A stretch of DNA of 64,000 nucleotides, from NCBI GenBank assembly GCA_904066235.2, contig CAJFCV020000005.1, forward strand, positions 8,427,501 through 8,491,500, given 5' to 3'. A program made the position numbers and the translations under genes. Source of the stretch: Bursaphelenchus xylophilus (lineage: Eukaryota > Nematoda > Chromadorea > Rhabditida > Aphelenchoididae). Positions within the stretch are counted from its first letter, which is position 1. Each line of letters opens with the position of its first letter. Shown here piece by piece: positions 31,832 through 43,348 of the stretch. The notes under the pieces are model-generated. The model had not been told where the DNA came from. It saw nothing but the letters and a program-made list of their open reading frames with translations, and did not search any database.

Positions 31832-33540
31832 TACCGTTTGGAACATTACAGAATGGAATTTCAAAATCCAAAGTTTCGCCTTTCTTGGAGCCAAATTGCG
31901 CCCATACCAGGCCGAACACTTTGATATTATACTTGACACCAGTTTAAAAAAAAGTGAATTAGAGATGTCGGAGTGAATTGAAGTGACCTATACCGTTCAG
32001 AACATTACAGAATGAAATTTCAAAATCCAAAGTTTCGCCTTTTTTGGAGCCAAATTGCGCCCATACCAGGCCGAACACTTTGATATTGCACTTGACATCA
32101 GTTTAAAAAAAAGTGAATTAGAGATGTCGGAGTGAATTGAAGTGACCTATACCGTTCAGAACATTACAGAATGAAATTTCAAAATCCAAAGTTTCGCCTT
32201 TTTTGGAGCCAAATTGCGCCCATACCAGGCCGAACACTTTGATATTGCACTTGACATCAGTTTAAAAAAAAGTGAATTAGAGATGTCGGAGTGAATTGAA
32301 GTGACCTATACCGTTCAGAACATTATGGAATGAAATTTCAAAATCCAAAGTTTCGCCTTTCTTGGAGCCAAATTGCGCCCATACCAGGCCGAACACTTTG
32401 ATATTGCACTTGACATCAGTTTAAAAAAAAGTGAATTAGAGATGTCGGAGTGAATTGAAGTGACCTATACCGTTCAGAACATTACAGAATGAAATTTCAA
32501 AATCCAAAGTTTCGCCTTTTTTGGAGCCAAATTGCGCCCATACCAGGCCGAACACTTTGATATTGCACTTGACATCAGTTTAAAAAAAAGTGAATTAGAG
32601 ATGTCGGAGTGAATTGAAGTGACCTATACCGTTCAGAACACTACAGAATGAAATTTCAAAATCCATAGTTTCGCCTTTTTTGGAGCCAAATTACGCCCAC
32701 ACTGGGCGAAACACTTTGATATTATACTTGACACCAGTTTAAAAAAGTGAATTAGAGATGTCGGAGTGAATTGAAGTGACCTATACCGTTTGGAACACAA
32801 CAAAATGAAATTTCAAAATCCATAGTTTCGCCTTTTTTGGAGCCAAATTACGCCCACACTGGGCGAAACACTTTGATATTATACTTGACACCAGTTTAAA
32901 AAAAAGTGAATTAGAGATGTCGGAGTGAATTGAAGTGACCTATACCGTTTGGAACATTACAGAATGAAATTTCAAAATCCAAAGTTTCGCCTTTTTTGGA
33001 GCCAAATTACGCCCACACTGGGCGAAACACTTTGATATTATACTTGACACCAGTTTAAAAAAAAGTGAATTAGAGATGTCGGAGTGAATTGAAGTGACCT
33101 ATACCGTTTGGAACACAACAAAATGAAGTTTCAAAATCCATAGTTTCGCCTTTTTTGGAGCCAAATTACGCCCACACTGGGCGAAACACTTTGATATTAT
33201 ACTTGACACCAGTTTAAAAAAAGTGAATTAGAGATGTCGGAGTGAATTGAAGTGACCTACACCGTTTGGAACATTACAGAATGAAATTTCAAAATCCAAA
33301 GTTTCGCCTTTTTTGGAGCCAAATTGCGCCCATACCAGGCCGAACACTTTGATATTGCACTTGACATCAGTTTAAAAAAAAGTGAATTAGAGATGTCGGA
33401 GTGAATTGAAGTGACCTATACCGTTTGGAACACAACAAAATGAAATTTCAAAATCCATAGTTTCGCCTTTTTTGGAGCCAAATTACGCCCACACTGGGCG
33501 AAACACTTTGATATTATACTTGACACCAGTTTAAAAAAAG

Positions 33541-35700
33541 TGAATTAGAGATGTCGGAGTGAATTGAAGTGACCTAAACCGTTTGGAACACTACAGAATG
33601 AAATTTCAAAATCCAAAGTTTCGCCTTTTTTGGAGCCAAATTACGCCCACACTGGGCGACACACTTTGATATTACACTTGACACCAATTTAAAAAAAGTG
33701 AATTAGAGATGTCGGAGTGAATTGAAGTGACGTACACCGTTTGGAACATTACAAAATGAAATTTCAAAATCCAAAGTTTCGCCTTTTTTGGAGCCAAATT
33801 GCGCCCGTACCAGGCCGAACACTTTGACATTACACTTGACACCAGTTTAAAAAAAAGTGAATTAGAGATGTCGGAGTGAATTGAAGTGACCTATACCGTT
33901 TGGAACATTACAGAATGAAATTTCAAAATCCAAAGTTTCGCCTTTTTTGGAGCCAAATTGCGCCCGTACCAGGCCGAACAGCCTGATATTACACTTGACA
34001 CTAATAAAAAATAAAGTGAATTAGAGATGTCCGAGTGAATTGAAGTGACCTATACGGTTCGAAACGTTACAGAATGAAATTTCAAAATCCAAAGTTTCGC
34101 CTTTTTTGGAGCCAAATTACGCCCACACTGGGCGAAACACTTTGATATTATACTTGACACCAGTTTAAAAAAAAGTGAATTAGAGATGTCGGAGTGAATT
34201 GAAGTGACCTATACCGTTTGGAACATTACAGAATGAAATTTCAAAATCCAAAGTTTCGCCTTTTTTGGAGCCAAATTGCGCCCATACCAGGCCGAACACT
34301 TTGATATTATACTTGACATCAGTTTAAAAAAAAGTGAATTAGAGATGTCGGAGTGAATTGAAGTGACCTATACCGTTTGGAACACAACAAAATGAAATTT
34401 CAAAATCCATAGTTTCGCCTTTTTTGGAGCCAAATTACGCCCACACTGGGCGAAACACTTTGATATTATACTTGACACCAGTTTAAAAAAAAGTGAATTA
34501 GAGATGTCGGAGTGAATTGAAGTGACCTGAACCGTTTGGAACACTACAGAATGAAATTTCAAAATCCAAAGTTTCGCCTTTTTTGGAGCCAAATTACGCC
34601 CACACTGGGCGACACACTTTGATATTACACTTGACACCAATTTAAAAAAAAGTGAATTAGAGATGTCGGAGTGAATTGAAGTGACCTACACCGTTTGGAA
34701 CACAACAGAATGAGATTTCAAAATCCATAGTTTCGCCTTTTTTGGAGCCAAATTACGCCCACACTGGGCGAAACATTTGATATTATACTTGACACCAGTT
34801 TAAAAAAAAGTGAATTAGAGATGTCGGAGTGAATTGAAGTGACCTATACCGTTTGGAACATTACAGAATGGAATTTCAAAATCCAAAGTTTCGCCTTTTT
34901 TGGAGCCAAATTACGCCCACACTGGGCGAAACACTTTGATATTATACTTGACACCAGTTTAAAAAAAAAGTGAATTAGAGATGTCGGAGTGAATTGAAGT
35001 GACCTATACCGTTTGGAACACAACAAAATGAAATTTCAAAATCCATAGTTTCGCCTTTTTTGGAGCCAAATTACGCCCACACTGGGCGAAACACTTTGAT
35101 ATTATACTTGACACCAGTTTAAAAAAAAGTGAATTAGAGATGTCGGAGTGAATTGAAGTGACCTAAACCGTTTGGAACACTACAGAATGAAATTTCAAAA
35201 TCCAAAGTTTCGCCTTTTTTGGAGCCAAATTACGCCCACACTGGGCGACACACTTTGATATTACACTTGACACCAATTTAAAAAAAAAGTGAATTAGAGA
35301 TGTCGGAGTGAATTGAAGTGACGTACACCGTTTGGAACATTACAAAATGAAATTTCAAAATCCAAAGTTTCGCCTTTTTTGGAGCCAAATTGCGCCCATA
35401 CCAGGCCGAACACTTTGACATTACACTTGACACCAGTTTAAAAAAAAGTGAATTAGAGATGTCGGAGTGAATTGAAGTGACCTTAACCGTTTGGAACACT
35501 ACAGAATGAAATTTCAAAATCCAAAGTTTCGCCTTTTTTGGAGCCAAATTGCGCCCGTACCAGGCCGAACAGCCTGATATTACACTTGACACTAATAAAA
35601 AATAAAGTGAATTAGAGATGTCCGAGTGAATTGAAGTGACCTATACGGTTCGAAACGTTACAGAATGAAATTTCAAAATCCAAAGTTTCGCCTTTTTTGG
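33541..35700. repeat. Segmental duplication of about ten satellite monomers
   Basis: Rare variants recur at a constant offset of about 1591 bp: CCTAAACCG (33574 and 35163), CGTACACCG with ACAAAATG (33731 and 35322), and TATACGGTTCGAAACG (34051 and 35642). This indicates duplication of a ten-monomer block near the array edge. Confidence 0.8.
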
Positions 35701-36543
35701 AGCCAAATTACGCCCACACTGGGCGAAACACTTTGATATTATACTTGACACCAGTTTAAAAAAAAGTGAATTAGAGATGTCGGAGTGAATTGAAGTGACG
35801 TACACCGTTTGGAACATTACAAAATGAAATTTCAAAATCCAAAGTTTCGCCTTTTTTGGAGCCAAATTACGCCCACACTGGGCGAAACACTTTGATATTA
35901 TACTTGACACCAGTTTAAAAAAAAGTGAATTAGAGATGTCGGAGTGAATTGAAGTGACCTATACGGTTCGAAACGTTACAGAATGAAATTTCAAAATCCA
36001 AAGTTTCGCCTTTTTTGGAGCCAAATTGCGCTCGTACCAGGCGAAACAATTGCTTACCACTTATGTATTGTTAGCAACTTTTAATTTCCTTTCTCAATTA
36101 CATCACCGAGGTGGGCTTTTGTTGATGGTAGCAACAACGCTGTTTATAGTAAATATTCCTAGTGTATGCCTATGATTTGAAATTTGCAGGATTTCTTCCC
36201 GATGACATCTATTCGGGTCATCTCATCATGACGTGTGACGGGATTACATTCCGTCCCACTCATCTGTTGTGCTCGGTTCTCAAGCGTTGGATTTATTTGG
36301 TGGATTAAGTGAATGTCACACATTCCATAAATAGTAGACAAGCTTCTTTGTCTGCGCCGCCTCCATCGCAGACTAATCAATTGATTTAGGATTTAAACTC
36401 TCAAGGATTTGAATTCATTTATTTATTTTCGATACAAAGGAAAGCAATTTCAAAGTATATATAAAAAACCATTAAAAATTCCTGGTCAGCCTTATGATAA
36501 ATATTCAAACTAGTTATACACCAGGAAAATTAATTCGCAACAT

Positions 36544-36744
36544 TTAAGATACAAATCTATCGTTAGAATTTCCTGTTGTAAGTAAATGTTTGTTGATTTC
36601 CCAACATGATTCTAGCTGTCCGCAAGTGTGGGTCTCAAAAAGAACAAAATCATGTCCGTATCTCGGATTCCAGGTAAATTCAAGAAGTGTGTCGGTTGAA
36701 TTCTCTTTCATACAATATACAATTTCGTCCCACGTTTCGGGCAT
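36544..36744 (-). CDS. Possible exon or gene remnant, unknown function
   Basis: A 66-codon frame (MPETWDEIVYCMKENS ...) has balanced, protein-like composition, with W, C, H and D residues (EFTWNPRYGHDFVLFE, TCGQLESCWEINKH), unlike the surrounding AT-rich noise. It starts with ATG after a TATATA stretch. I cannot assign a family or connect further exons. Confidence 0.25.
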   Translation of the reverse strand: MPETWDEIVYCMKENSTDTLLEFTWNPRYGHDFVLFETHTCGQLESCWEINKHLLTTGNSNDRFVS

Positions 36745-37329
36745 ATATAGGTGTCTTTCAAGGATCCTTATTCAAATGCAAATTTCCATGTTTTCGCGGT
36801 ATTTTCCGTTAATCTCCGTTCTTTACCCAGAGGAAATTGAATAACAAACACCCGAAATGTCAGGGTAATTACCACCCTCATAACGAAAACAACTGTAATC
36901 CAAAAATTGTATTATCCATGACAACCAATGTCGACTGCACTATAATTTACGTGGGAATTTGAACAAAGTCGTTAATTAGGGAGCCTGTTTACAAAACAAT
37001 TTGGTTAATAATTCTGAGTGATTAATTGGGCTGTTCGCCGAAATGCCTGAGGGGATTTTGTTTCCGGGAACGTGATTTTTGGCGCTTCTCGTCATGTTTT
37101 TAATAATTGTTTCTTTTTACTGGAATTTTGATATTATTCTTTGATCAGTTGGTATTATTCTTTGATAATATGGCTAAATAGGGATGTCATGAGATGTGAA
37201 AGAAGGTTTCCCTGGTACCTTGTGATTATTTATTATATCTAGAAGACGACTTAGAATGCGAGATTAAAGCATTGGAAGACATAGTGTGTGACCATGGCAT
37301 TTTCTGGCACTGGAACCTTGACTGGTTTC

Positions 37330-37395
37330 GTCTAAAAACCCTATTCAATATGTATAATATATGTCTAAAAACCCTATTCAATATATATAATATAT
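37330..37395. repeat. 33-bp direct duplication
   Basis: GTCTAAAAACCCTATTCAAT followed by an AT-rich tail occurs twice in a row (37330-37362 and 37363-37395) with one or two differences. Confidence 0.85.
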
Positions 37396-37895
37396 GGTAT
37401 CAAGCAGTACGGTTCGGCAAACACCCTTGTATTTTTGAAAAACCGCTCTCAGTATAGAAAATTTACCATAGCCAACAAGTTTATATACATAGAGCAGTTG
37501 CCGGCAAATTGTCAAAGTTTCTATTTTGAGCGTAACTTCACACAGACTCAACAGAATTTGATGATACTAAGAGCGTTTAGGGCTCCAGGAGGCACGCTTT
37601 AACCCTGTGAAGCGGTTTGTTTCATGTTGGTCACAGGCGTGGTAAACCGTATGAAAAAATTTTTTGGACAAAAAAAGTCATTTTGCATATTTGAAGGTAT
37701 AAGATCACAACATACATGCCAGGATGGGGAGTAATAAGTTGTTCACAACCATAGAACAGCATATAGTCGTTCTTCGCCATGTGTAAATCTCCTTCGCCTT
37801 CTATGGGTCGGGCACTTAGGTGTAGACTAGGCCATGTGTGTATGTAATGTCAATCTCGGGTCTCAAGGGCCAAAATTCAACCATAGGTCGTTATA

Positions 37896-38746
37896 CAGGG
37901 TGTCCAGAGAAATTCCGCGGAAAGTGTTTGCCGATTTCTCGGCGCTTAGGCAAGATATCCAAAAAATTCTTTTTGCATTAGAAAGAAGACTATGGGCGGT
38001 TTTTTGTCTAAAAAAGTTTTTTTGTCCGCCGACGCGGAACATACTGTATTCGGCGGAGACTTTTGGTAGCTTTTTTGGTCATCACACCAATCTTAAGCGC
38101 TTTACTATGATCCTGAAACTATCGGGAAGCCTTCAGTTTTTTCCACAGAGGATCAGGGGACCGACGACAACGCAATGCAGTCGCATTTAGCGACTGCACC
38201 CACTGCGCAGTTGCGTCAACAGCGATAAAGTCCGACCGCACCGTGCGGAAGTTTGAAACAGCGGGGCAAAGGGAAGTTCAAACAAAAAATATTTTGGTGT
38301 TTTCTGGTACACCAAGTCGTTTACTGATGGCTAAGCTGCTGCCAAGGCTTGGCGACGAAATTTTAGAGAGCATATGGGATCAGCAAAGAATGCTAGCCAC
38401 ATAATGTTTGGGACATCTCCTATCCAAAGCTGAGTTGTGGCCTCCGCCGATACGGAAGCTCGCCATTCCATTGCCGAACGTTTGGTAAACATAAAAATAA
38501 GATAATATTCTCTTTTTAACCATCAGAAATCGTACTGAAGCTTTTATGATTGGTGCGATGGCCAAAAAAGCTACCAAAAGTCTCCGCCGAATACAGTATG
38601 TTCCGCGTCCGCGGACAAAAAAATTTTTTTAGTAAAAAAAAACCGCCCATAGTCTTCTTTCTAATGCAAAAAGAATTTTTTGGATATCTTGCCTGAGCGC
38701 CGAGAAATCGGCAAACACTTTCCGCGGAATTTCTCTGGACACCCTG
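37896..38746. mobile_element. Mariner-like foldback element, 851 bp
   Basis: The ends are CAGGGTGTCCAGAGAAATTC and its reverse complement, each flanked by TA. Inverted arms of about 198 bp (37896-38093 and 38549-38746) are nearly identical; both contain the ACTATGGGCGGTTTTTT and ATACTGTATTCGGCGGAGAC stretches. The centre (about 455 bp) shows no transposase, so it is a non-autonomous copy. Confidence 0.88.
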
Positions 38747-41700
38747 TACAGAAGTTAAAGTTTTGCTTAAATTTGACTTGTTGGATCGCTCAAACTCTTT
38801 ACATTTAGATGGGTGTATCAGTAAAGGTTGTTTGAAGATCCCGGCTACCCTTTAGATGACATTTCCAGTTTGTAAAAACAGTTTGTAAAAACAGTTTATT
38901 TTCATCTCAAATAACCCACAGTTTGAATAAATGCAAAGCTTATCCGCTTGAACTTTCCGGTATTCTAAACATAACGTTCTAATCCGTCTACAGGTTTGGT
39001 ATGCTTTGTGTTGAGAGCGGAAGACCTTAAGAACTTGAACTTGCCATCATTTTCGAATGTCTTGACATTCCGCTGATCTTCCTGTTTTCCCTTCAATCAT
39101 ATTTTGATGTTTATCTCCAATTATGGGGGTCCCTGGTATCGAAATCCACAGCCAAACACCCCGCTGCCCCCAGTGTCACTTAATTAATCCGTGGCGGATT
39201 AATTATCCTCCAAGGGTCAGTGGGAGATAAGGACCGTAGGCGCTTACCTCAATCCGCACGGATATCCAAAACAATATAACGTCACGGGATTCAAAACAGA
39301 GTCTCCGGGGGAGATGGTAAACAGGATTTGGAGGGGTTAATCGGCGGGTAATTCGAATATAACAGGAAATGTTTTGGAAAATAAATGTCATCTTCCATAG
39401 TTTGATTTGAGATTTTAATTCTGGTTGTAGTCCATTTAAGTAACTTGAAATAATGTTTAAACGCGTATTCTAAAAGAAGAAGAAGAAGAAGACTTGACTC
39501 TACCGCAGACTTCACTTTGTACTCGTTGAGAGTCTGTAAGGCACCAAGGCATACAATTTGATGAACATGTACTACACATCACAAAAGTTTGGAGTCACTG
39601 AGTGATCGAAGAAACGGGAACGATTTCCGTTAAAAAAAGCTGCGGCCCCGAACCCAAAATTTTAAGTTACGTTTCACGTCAAACTGAGATAAGCTAAAAC
39701 AGTCCGGTGGACGGATTGGCAATTCGCCAAAGAAGACGCGAAAAAACTTTTTGTCGGAGAAGAAATGGGGAATTTTTAGGGCGAGAGAGTACGTTTTTGC
39801 GCGTCTTTTCTCTGACTTCTCTGTGAAATCAAGACGAAATGTAAAAAACCGATAGCGAGGAGTCTATTCCGATCCCCGGACTCCTCAGCTTGACGTGCGT
39901 TTGGAGCTCTATATCGCCGCCAAGTGCTGCTGCTTTGAAACTAGCTCAGTACTTGATCACCAGGATTGCTGTTTATCGTTTGAATTCATAAATTTGTGCT
40001 CGTACCGAAAAACAACTTTATTGCGAAAAGTTTTGATGATCGTTTTTTTGGATCACCTTGTAAAGTGAGGAAAAGGACAACGTTTTTTGGCTGTGATCCG
40101 TTCGGAATCGCATAGATTCTCTTTGCGTTGCTTGCAATCAAATTTCATGGAATGAGGTGAAATTTCAAGCGGGACCTTGGAGGGGAACGAAAGATGGCGA
40201 CTTATTTAGCACAGTATTGATCCGCTTCTACACATCATGACGGAAAAAAATTAAGAGAATGGGACGTGGCTGTTGTCAAAAGTCAGCGAAGCGGCGAAAG
40301 AACGTCCTTCCTCGCAGAGTATAGCCTTGTTCCATTATGACCACTGGCAAGCCGCAGTGTGTACGTGTTGAGCCCGTATTAACGTCTTCATGTACCAAGT
40401 GCTAAAGAAACATGGTTTCATCACAAAATCAAATATTCCTGCAGTTTCCATCTCTGTTCGTGTGTGAATAAATTCCTCTTATTCTAAGCTGTGTACATGT
40501 AAATATACATGTGTATATACATGTATATGTGTCTTCGGAGCGGTGGTCCAACATTCCACGGCCTGTTTAATTTATGAAGAGCCTGTGAAGACGTTTTCTC
40601 CGTCAAGAAAAAAAGTTCTCTTCAATAAATTCAAATTTATGAAACGCCGCAAGGATTATTGACCGGTCTATGTTTTTTACCGACAAGATTGGCATTAATT
40701 TAAATAGTTACTGTGATGCTCTGTTGCATTTAAGATTTATTAATGGAAAACATTTTATTCTCACGTTTACTGACGTGTTGTGTTGTCTTGTTTACAACAC
40801 AAGTCCATTGGCCCGTTTTAGCCACTGACGTTATCTTACATAGTAAATCCCTGTGCTATGATTCACCCTCTATTCCAGACGTATTTAGCACTGCAAGTCT
40901 ACCGTAAGGACATTTATTTCCTTGTGACTCCTCTAATCTGTTCTCCGCAAATTACAGTAAACAAAATGAATAGTAAAAAGGTGTTACGGTTCTGAAAAAA
41001 GAAGAACTATGAGCAATTCAGTGTGGGTGAGACATTCATTGAATTCATTGTGGATTTACCAAATATACTCCATTCTTTGAGGATGAGTCAGTCCTTAGAG
41101 AATGGTGGCAGAACTGCTGAGAAATGTTAATGCCCTCTGAGTTTAAACTTTAAAAAGAAAGAAGAGGATAAAGTCAGACTTTCCTCAACATTTAAACCAT
41201 ACATCCTGCATTACAAATCTCTATTTTTAGGGTAATATTCTTAGGTCTGACAGTAAACAAAAAAAAATATATAGTATCTGAATTAAATATGTACATATTG
41301 TATACAATAGAAATTCACAAAAGTTTACTGGATCTTCCCGTCGTTGAGGGACCTATAAGAATCACAGTATAGCGTATGGTAATCTTAGATTCTCTCCTTT
41401 CCTCTCGCCTTTGAATTTTTTGGAATGAGGCAGAATCCCAAGCGTATCAGAGCTACCAACATAGGGATGCAATTGAACCATAGCATGTAAAAATATTTTT
41501 TTTAAAAATGCGAAGTCTAGAAGTGTCCAAAAAATTGATCAATTCATCAGTGACACTTCGCCAAATTCAAAAAATTAAGATTTTTCGGAGAGGGTTGGAA
41601 GCATTGCAAGCAATCCCGATGGCTCCTAGACAAATCTTGTGAAAAATTGAGGGACTTGAATTCTAGAATTTTATATTATTTACAAAATATCAGAGGAATT

Positions 41701-42921
41701 TATTATTATATTTACAGAAAACCATGCTATTCAATGCTGAAGAATGCCGACAAAATAAATATGTGTATTTTTTTACATATCCGGTTATTCCCGTTGCATT
41801 GTTTTAGAGACCGCTGGAGGAGGGTTACCTAAATTTTTGTTTTAGAAGCGAAATTCTACCAATAAATCGGCCAATTTTTTACTAATATTTCGAGACTTCG
41901 CCATCTCGAACTGAACCTGTCCGCACGTCGGTGATTCTGTTGATTCTATCTACCTTCGGAATACGGTAAAAATCTCAAAGTCTTTAAGAAGATTTGTTGG
42001 TTGCCGTTTAGATGTATCTTATTGTTACGTTTTACGCGGACCAAAAAACTTCTCATAATCTGCATTGAATAGTATATATAAGATTAACATGTCAAAGATA
42101 AGCCATAACAAATACATATTATGTGTACTATATTATGTAGTCTTTACTTTGTAACAATGGCTAATACTCTGTTTCAAGACCGACAAGTGATTCTTGGGTA
42201 AGATTGCATAACAAAATTTGTAGTTTTTATGAGAACTCTAGGGTTTTCTCGGCCTGTAAGCTACGGTATCTTTAGGGGATTCAACGGAATCCCTTTTTGC
42301 ACGTATATACTTAATTTCGAAAACATGTTTCATATCCAGCATATTGCAGAGTAATCTGCAGGATAAGCCACTCAATTTCTCTAATTTGAGCAAGAGCTGA
42401 TCGTCTGGGGACCAGGGAGCAATATCTTTCCGTTCCAGGAACGCATTTGGCTCGTGATTTCACAACTTTTGCAACCTTCTCGAAGCTAATGCAAGAAAAT
42501 CCTATTTTGCGGTTTATCGTACATCTAGGCAGGTATTTGACTGACATATTAAATTCATTATCCGGCTGAATTAAATTGTAATTCCTTCATTCTCTTTTAT
42601 CCATAAACATCCGACGCAATTTGAAGCCGGATAAACAATGGAATTATGGAAATCGCCCCGGGGGGATTTGTGCAGAGTCATGTTGTTGTGCAAGAACCGG
42701 AAGAGTGAGAAAAAGGAATGTGGAGGGAACGATGATCCCACCAGAAAAAATTTACAAAACTCCAAGAAAGCAAGTTTAAGTCTATAAGCAATTTGTTGAT
42801 TAAATGGATGACTGCGGTGGTTTTGAGTCTAAAAAACTCTGTGGTTAAGATCAAAGGGTCAAAACAACCATATTTAAAAATGGGCAAACCCTTTTCTTGT
42901 TTGAGTCAAGTCTCCCTCTGC
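38747..42921. other. Intergenic host DNA
   Basis: AT-rich sequence with scattered simple runs, for example AGAAGAAGAAGAAGA near 39475 and alternating TG/TA near 40500. I see no coding exons, RNA genes or clear terminal repeats. Confidence 0.5.
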
Positions 42922-43203
42922 CTAAAAAGATTTTTTGAGACTTTTTCCCATTGTTTGTCTTTTTACCTTCAAAATTTTGTTACGCAACTTGTTTGGCTCG
43001 CAGCATTTGTCTGTACATAACTTGTCATTATTTTTGCAGTAGCAAAGAGTAGCGCCACAAAGATTTGTATCTTGTTTTTGTGAGCCACTACAACAATTAT
43101 TTTCTGTTTTGTAACCAAAGTGAGTTAGTGCAGTTTGACCACAAAATGGCGTCAGGTTGTAGCTGGGAGGAAGGTGCTGAAGAGGTGGCGGTGTTAAGTA
43201 CAA
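42922..43203 (-). CDS. Possible cysteine-rich exon, unknown function
   Basis: A frame of 93 codons. The middle part holds ten cysteines in about 52 residues (PFCGQTALTHFGYK, NCCSGSQKQDTNLCGATLCY, CKNNDKLCTDKCCEPN), then a dibasic-rich tail (KVKRQ). Such dense cysteines in an AT-rich background suggest part of a secreted disulphide-rich protein. Only this block looks coding; I cannot place the start or neighbouring exons. Confidence 0.3.
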   Translation of the reverse strand: MYLTPPPLQHLPPSYNLTPFCGQTALTHFGYKTENNCCSGSQKQDTNLCGATLCYCKNNDKLCTDKCCEPNKLRNKILKVKRQTMGKSLKKSF

Positions 43204-43348
43204 ACTTCTTAATTTTTTCTAGACATTGAGGAGTTACTGAAAGGCCCGGCAACGCAGTAACCGATAAAGCCGAGGGTTCCAGAGTCATGTAATTTATTCG
43301 GTGGAAAGAAGGCCTTTTATAGGGAATCCCTACGTAGAAAAAGTACAT

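Larger units (their letters stand above)
16211..36046. repeat. Satellite array, right part (about 125 monomers)
   Basis: The same 158-159-bp monomer as on the left. Several local variants form blocks. Monomers lacking the TTTC before GCC lie at 17095-17580. Monomers with TTTTTATAGCC instead of TTTTTTGGAGCC occur from about 20745 to 26145, mixed with the standard form. Monomers with ACACAACAAAATG occur in two zones (26260-29280 and 32790-35030). Near the right end, strongly diverged monomers (GGTTCGAAACGTTAC, AACAGCCTGATATT) mark the array edge. Open frames of 60-170 codons on the minus strand arise because a 159-bp monomer without a stop can be read through; I do not treat them as genes. Confidence 0.97.
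36047..37895. other. Unique AT-rich host DNA, no confident gene
   Basis: Sequence changes abruptly from satellite to unique DNA at about 36047. Apart from the candidate exon at 36544-36744 and a 33-bp direct duplication at 37330, I see nothing recognisable. Confidence 0.6.

Noticed and set aside
16181..36000. Minus-strand open frames of 60-170 codons in the satellite
   Set aside because: They are read-through of a 159-bp monomer whose length is a multiple of three; they break wherever the monomer length changes, and no start or signal is conserved.
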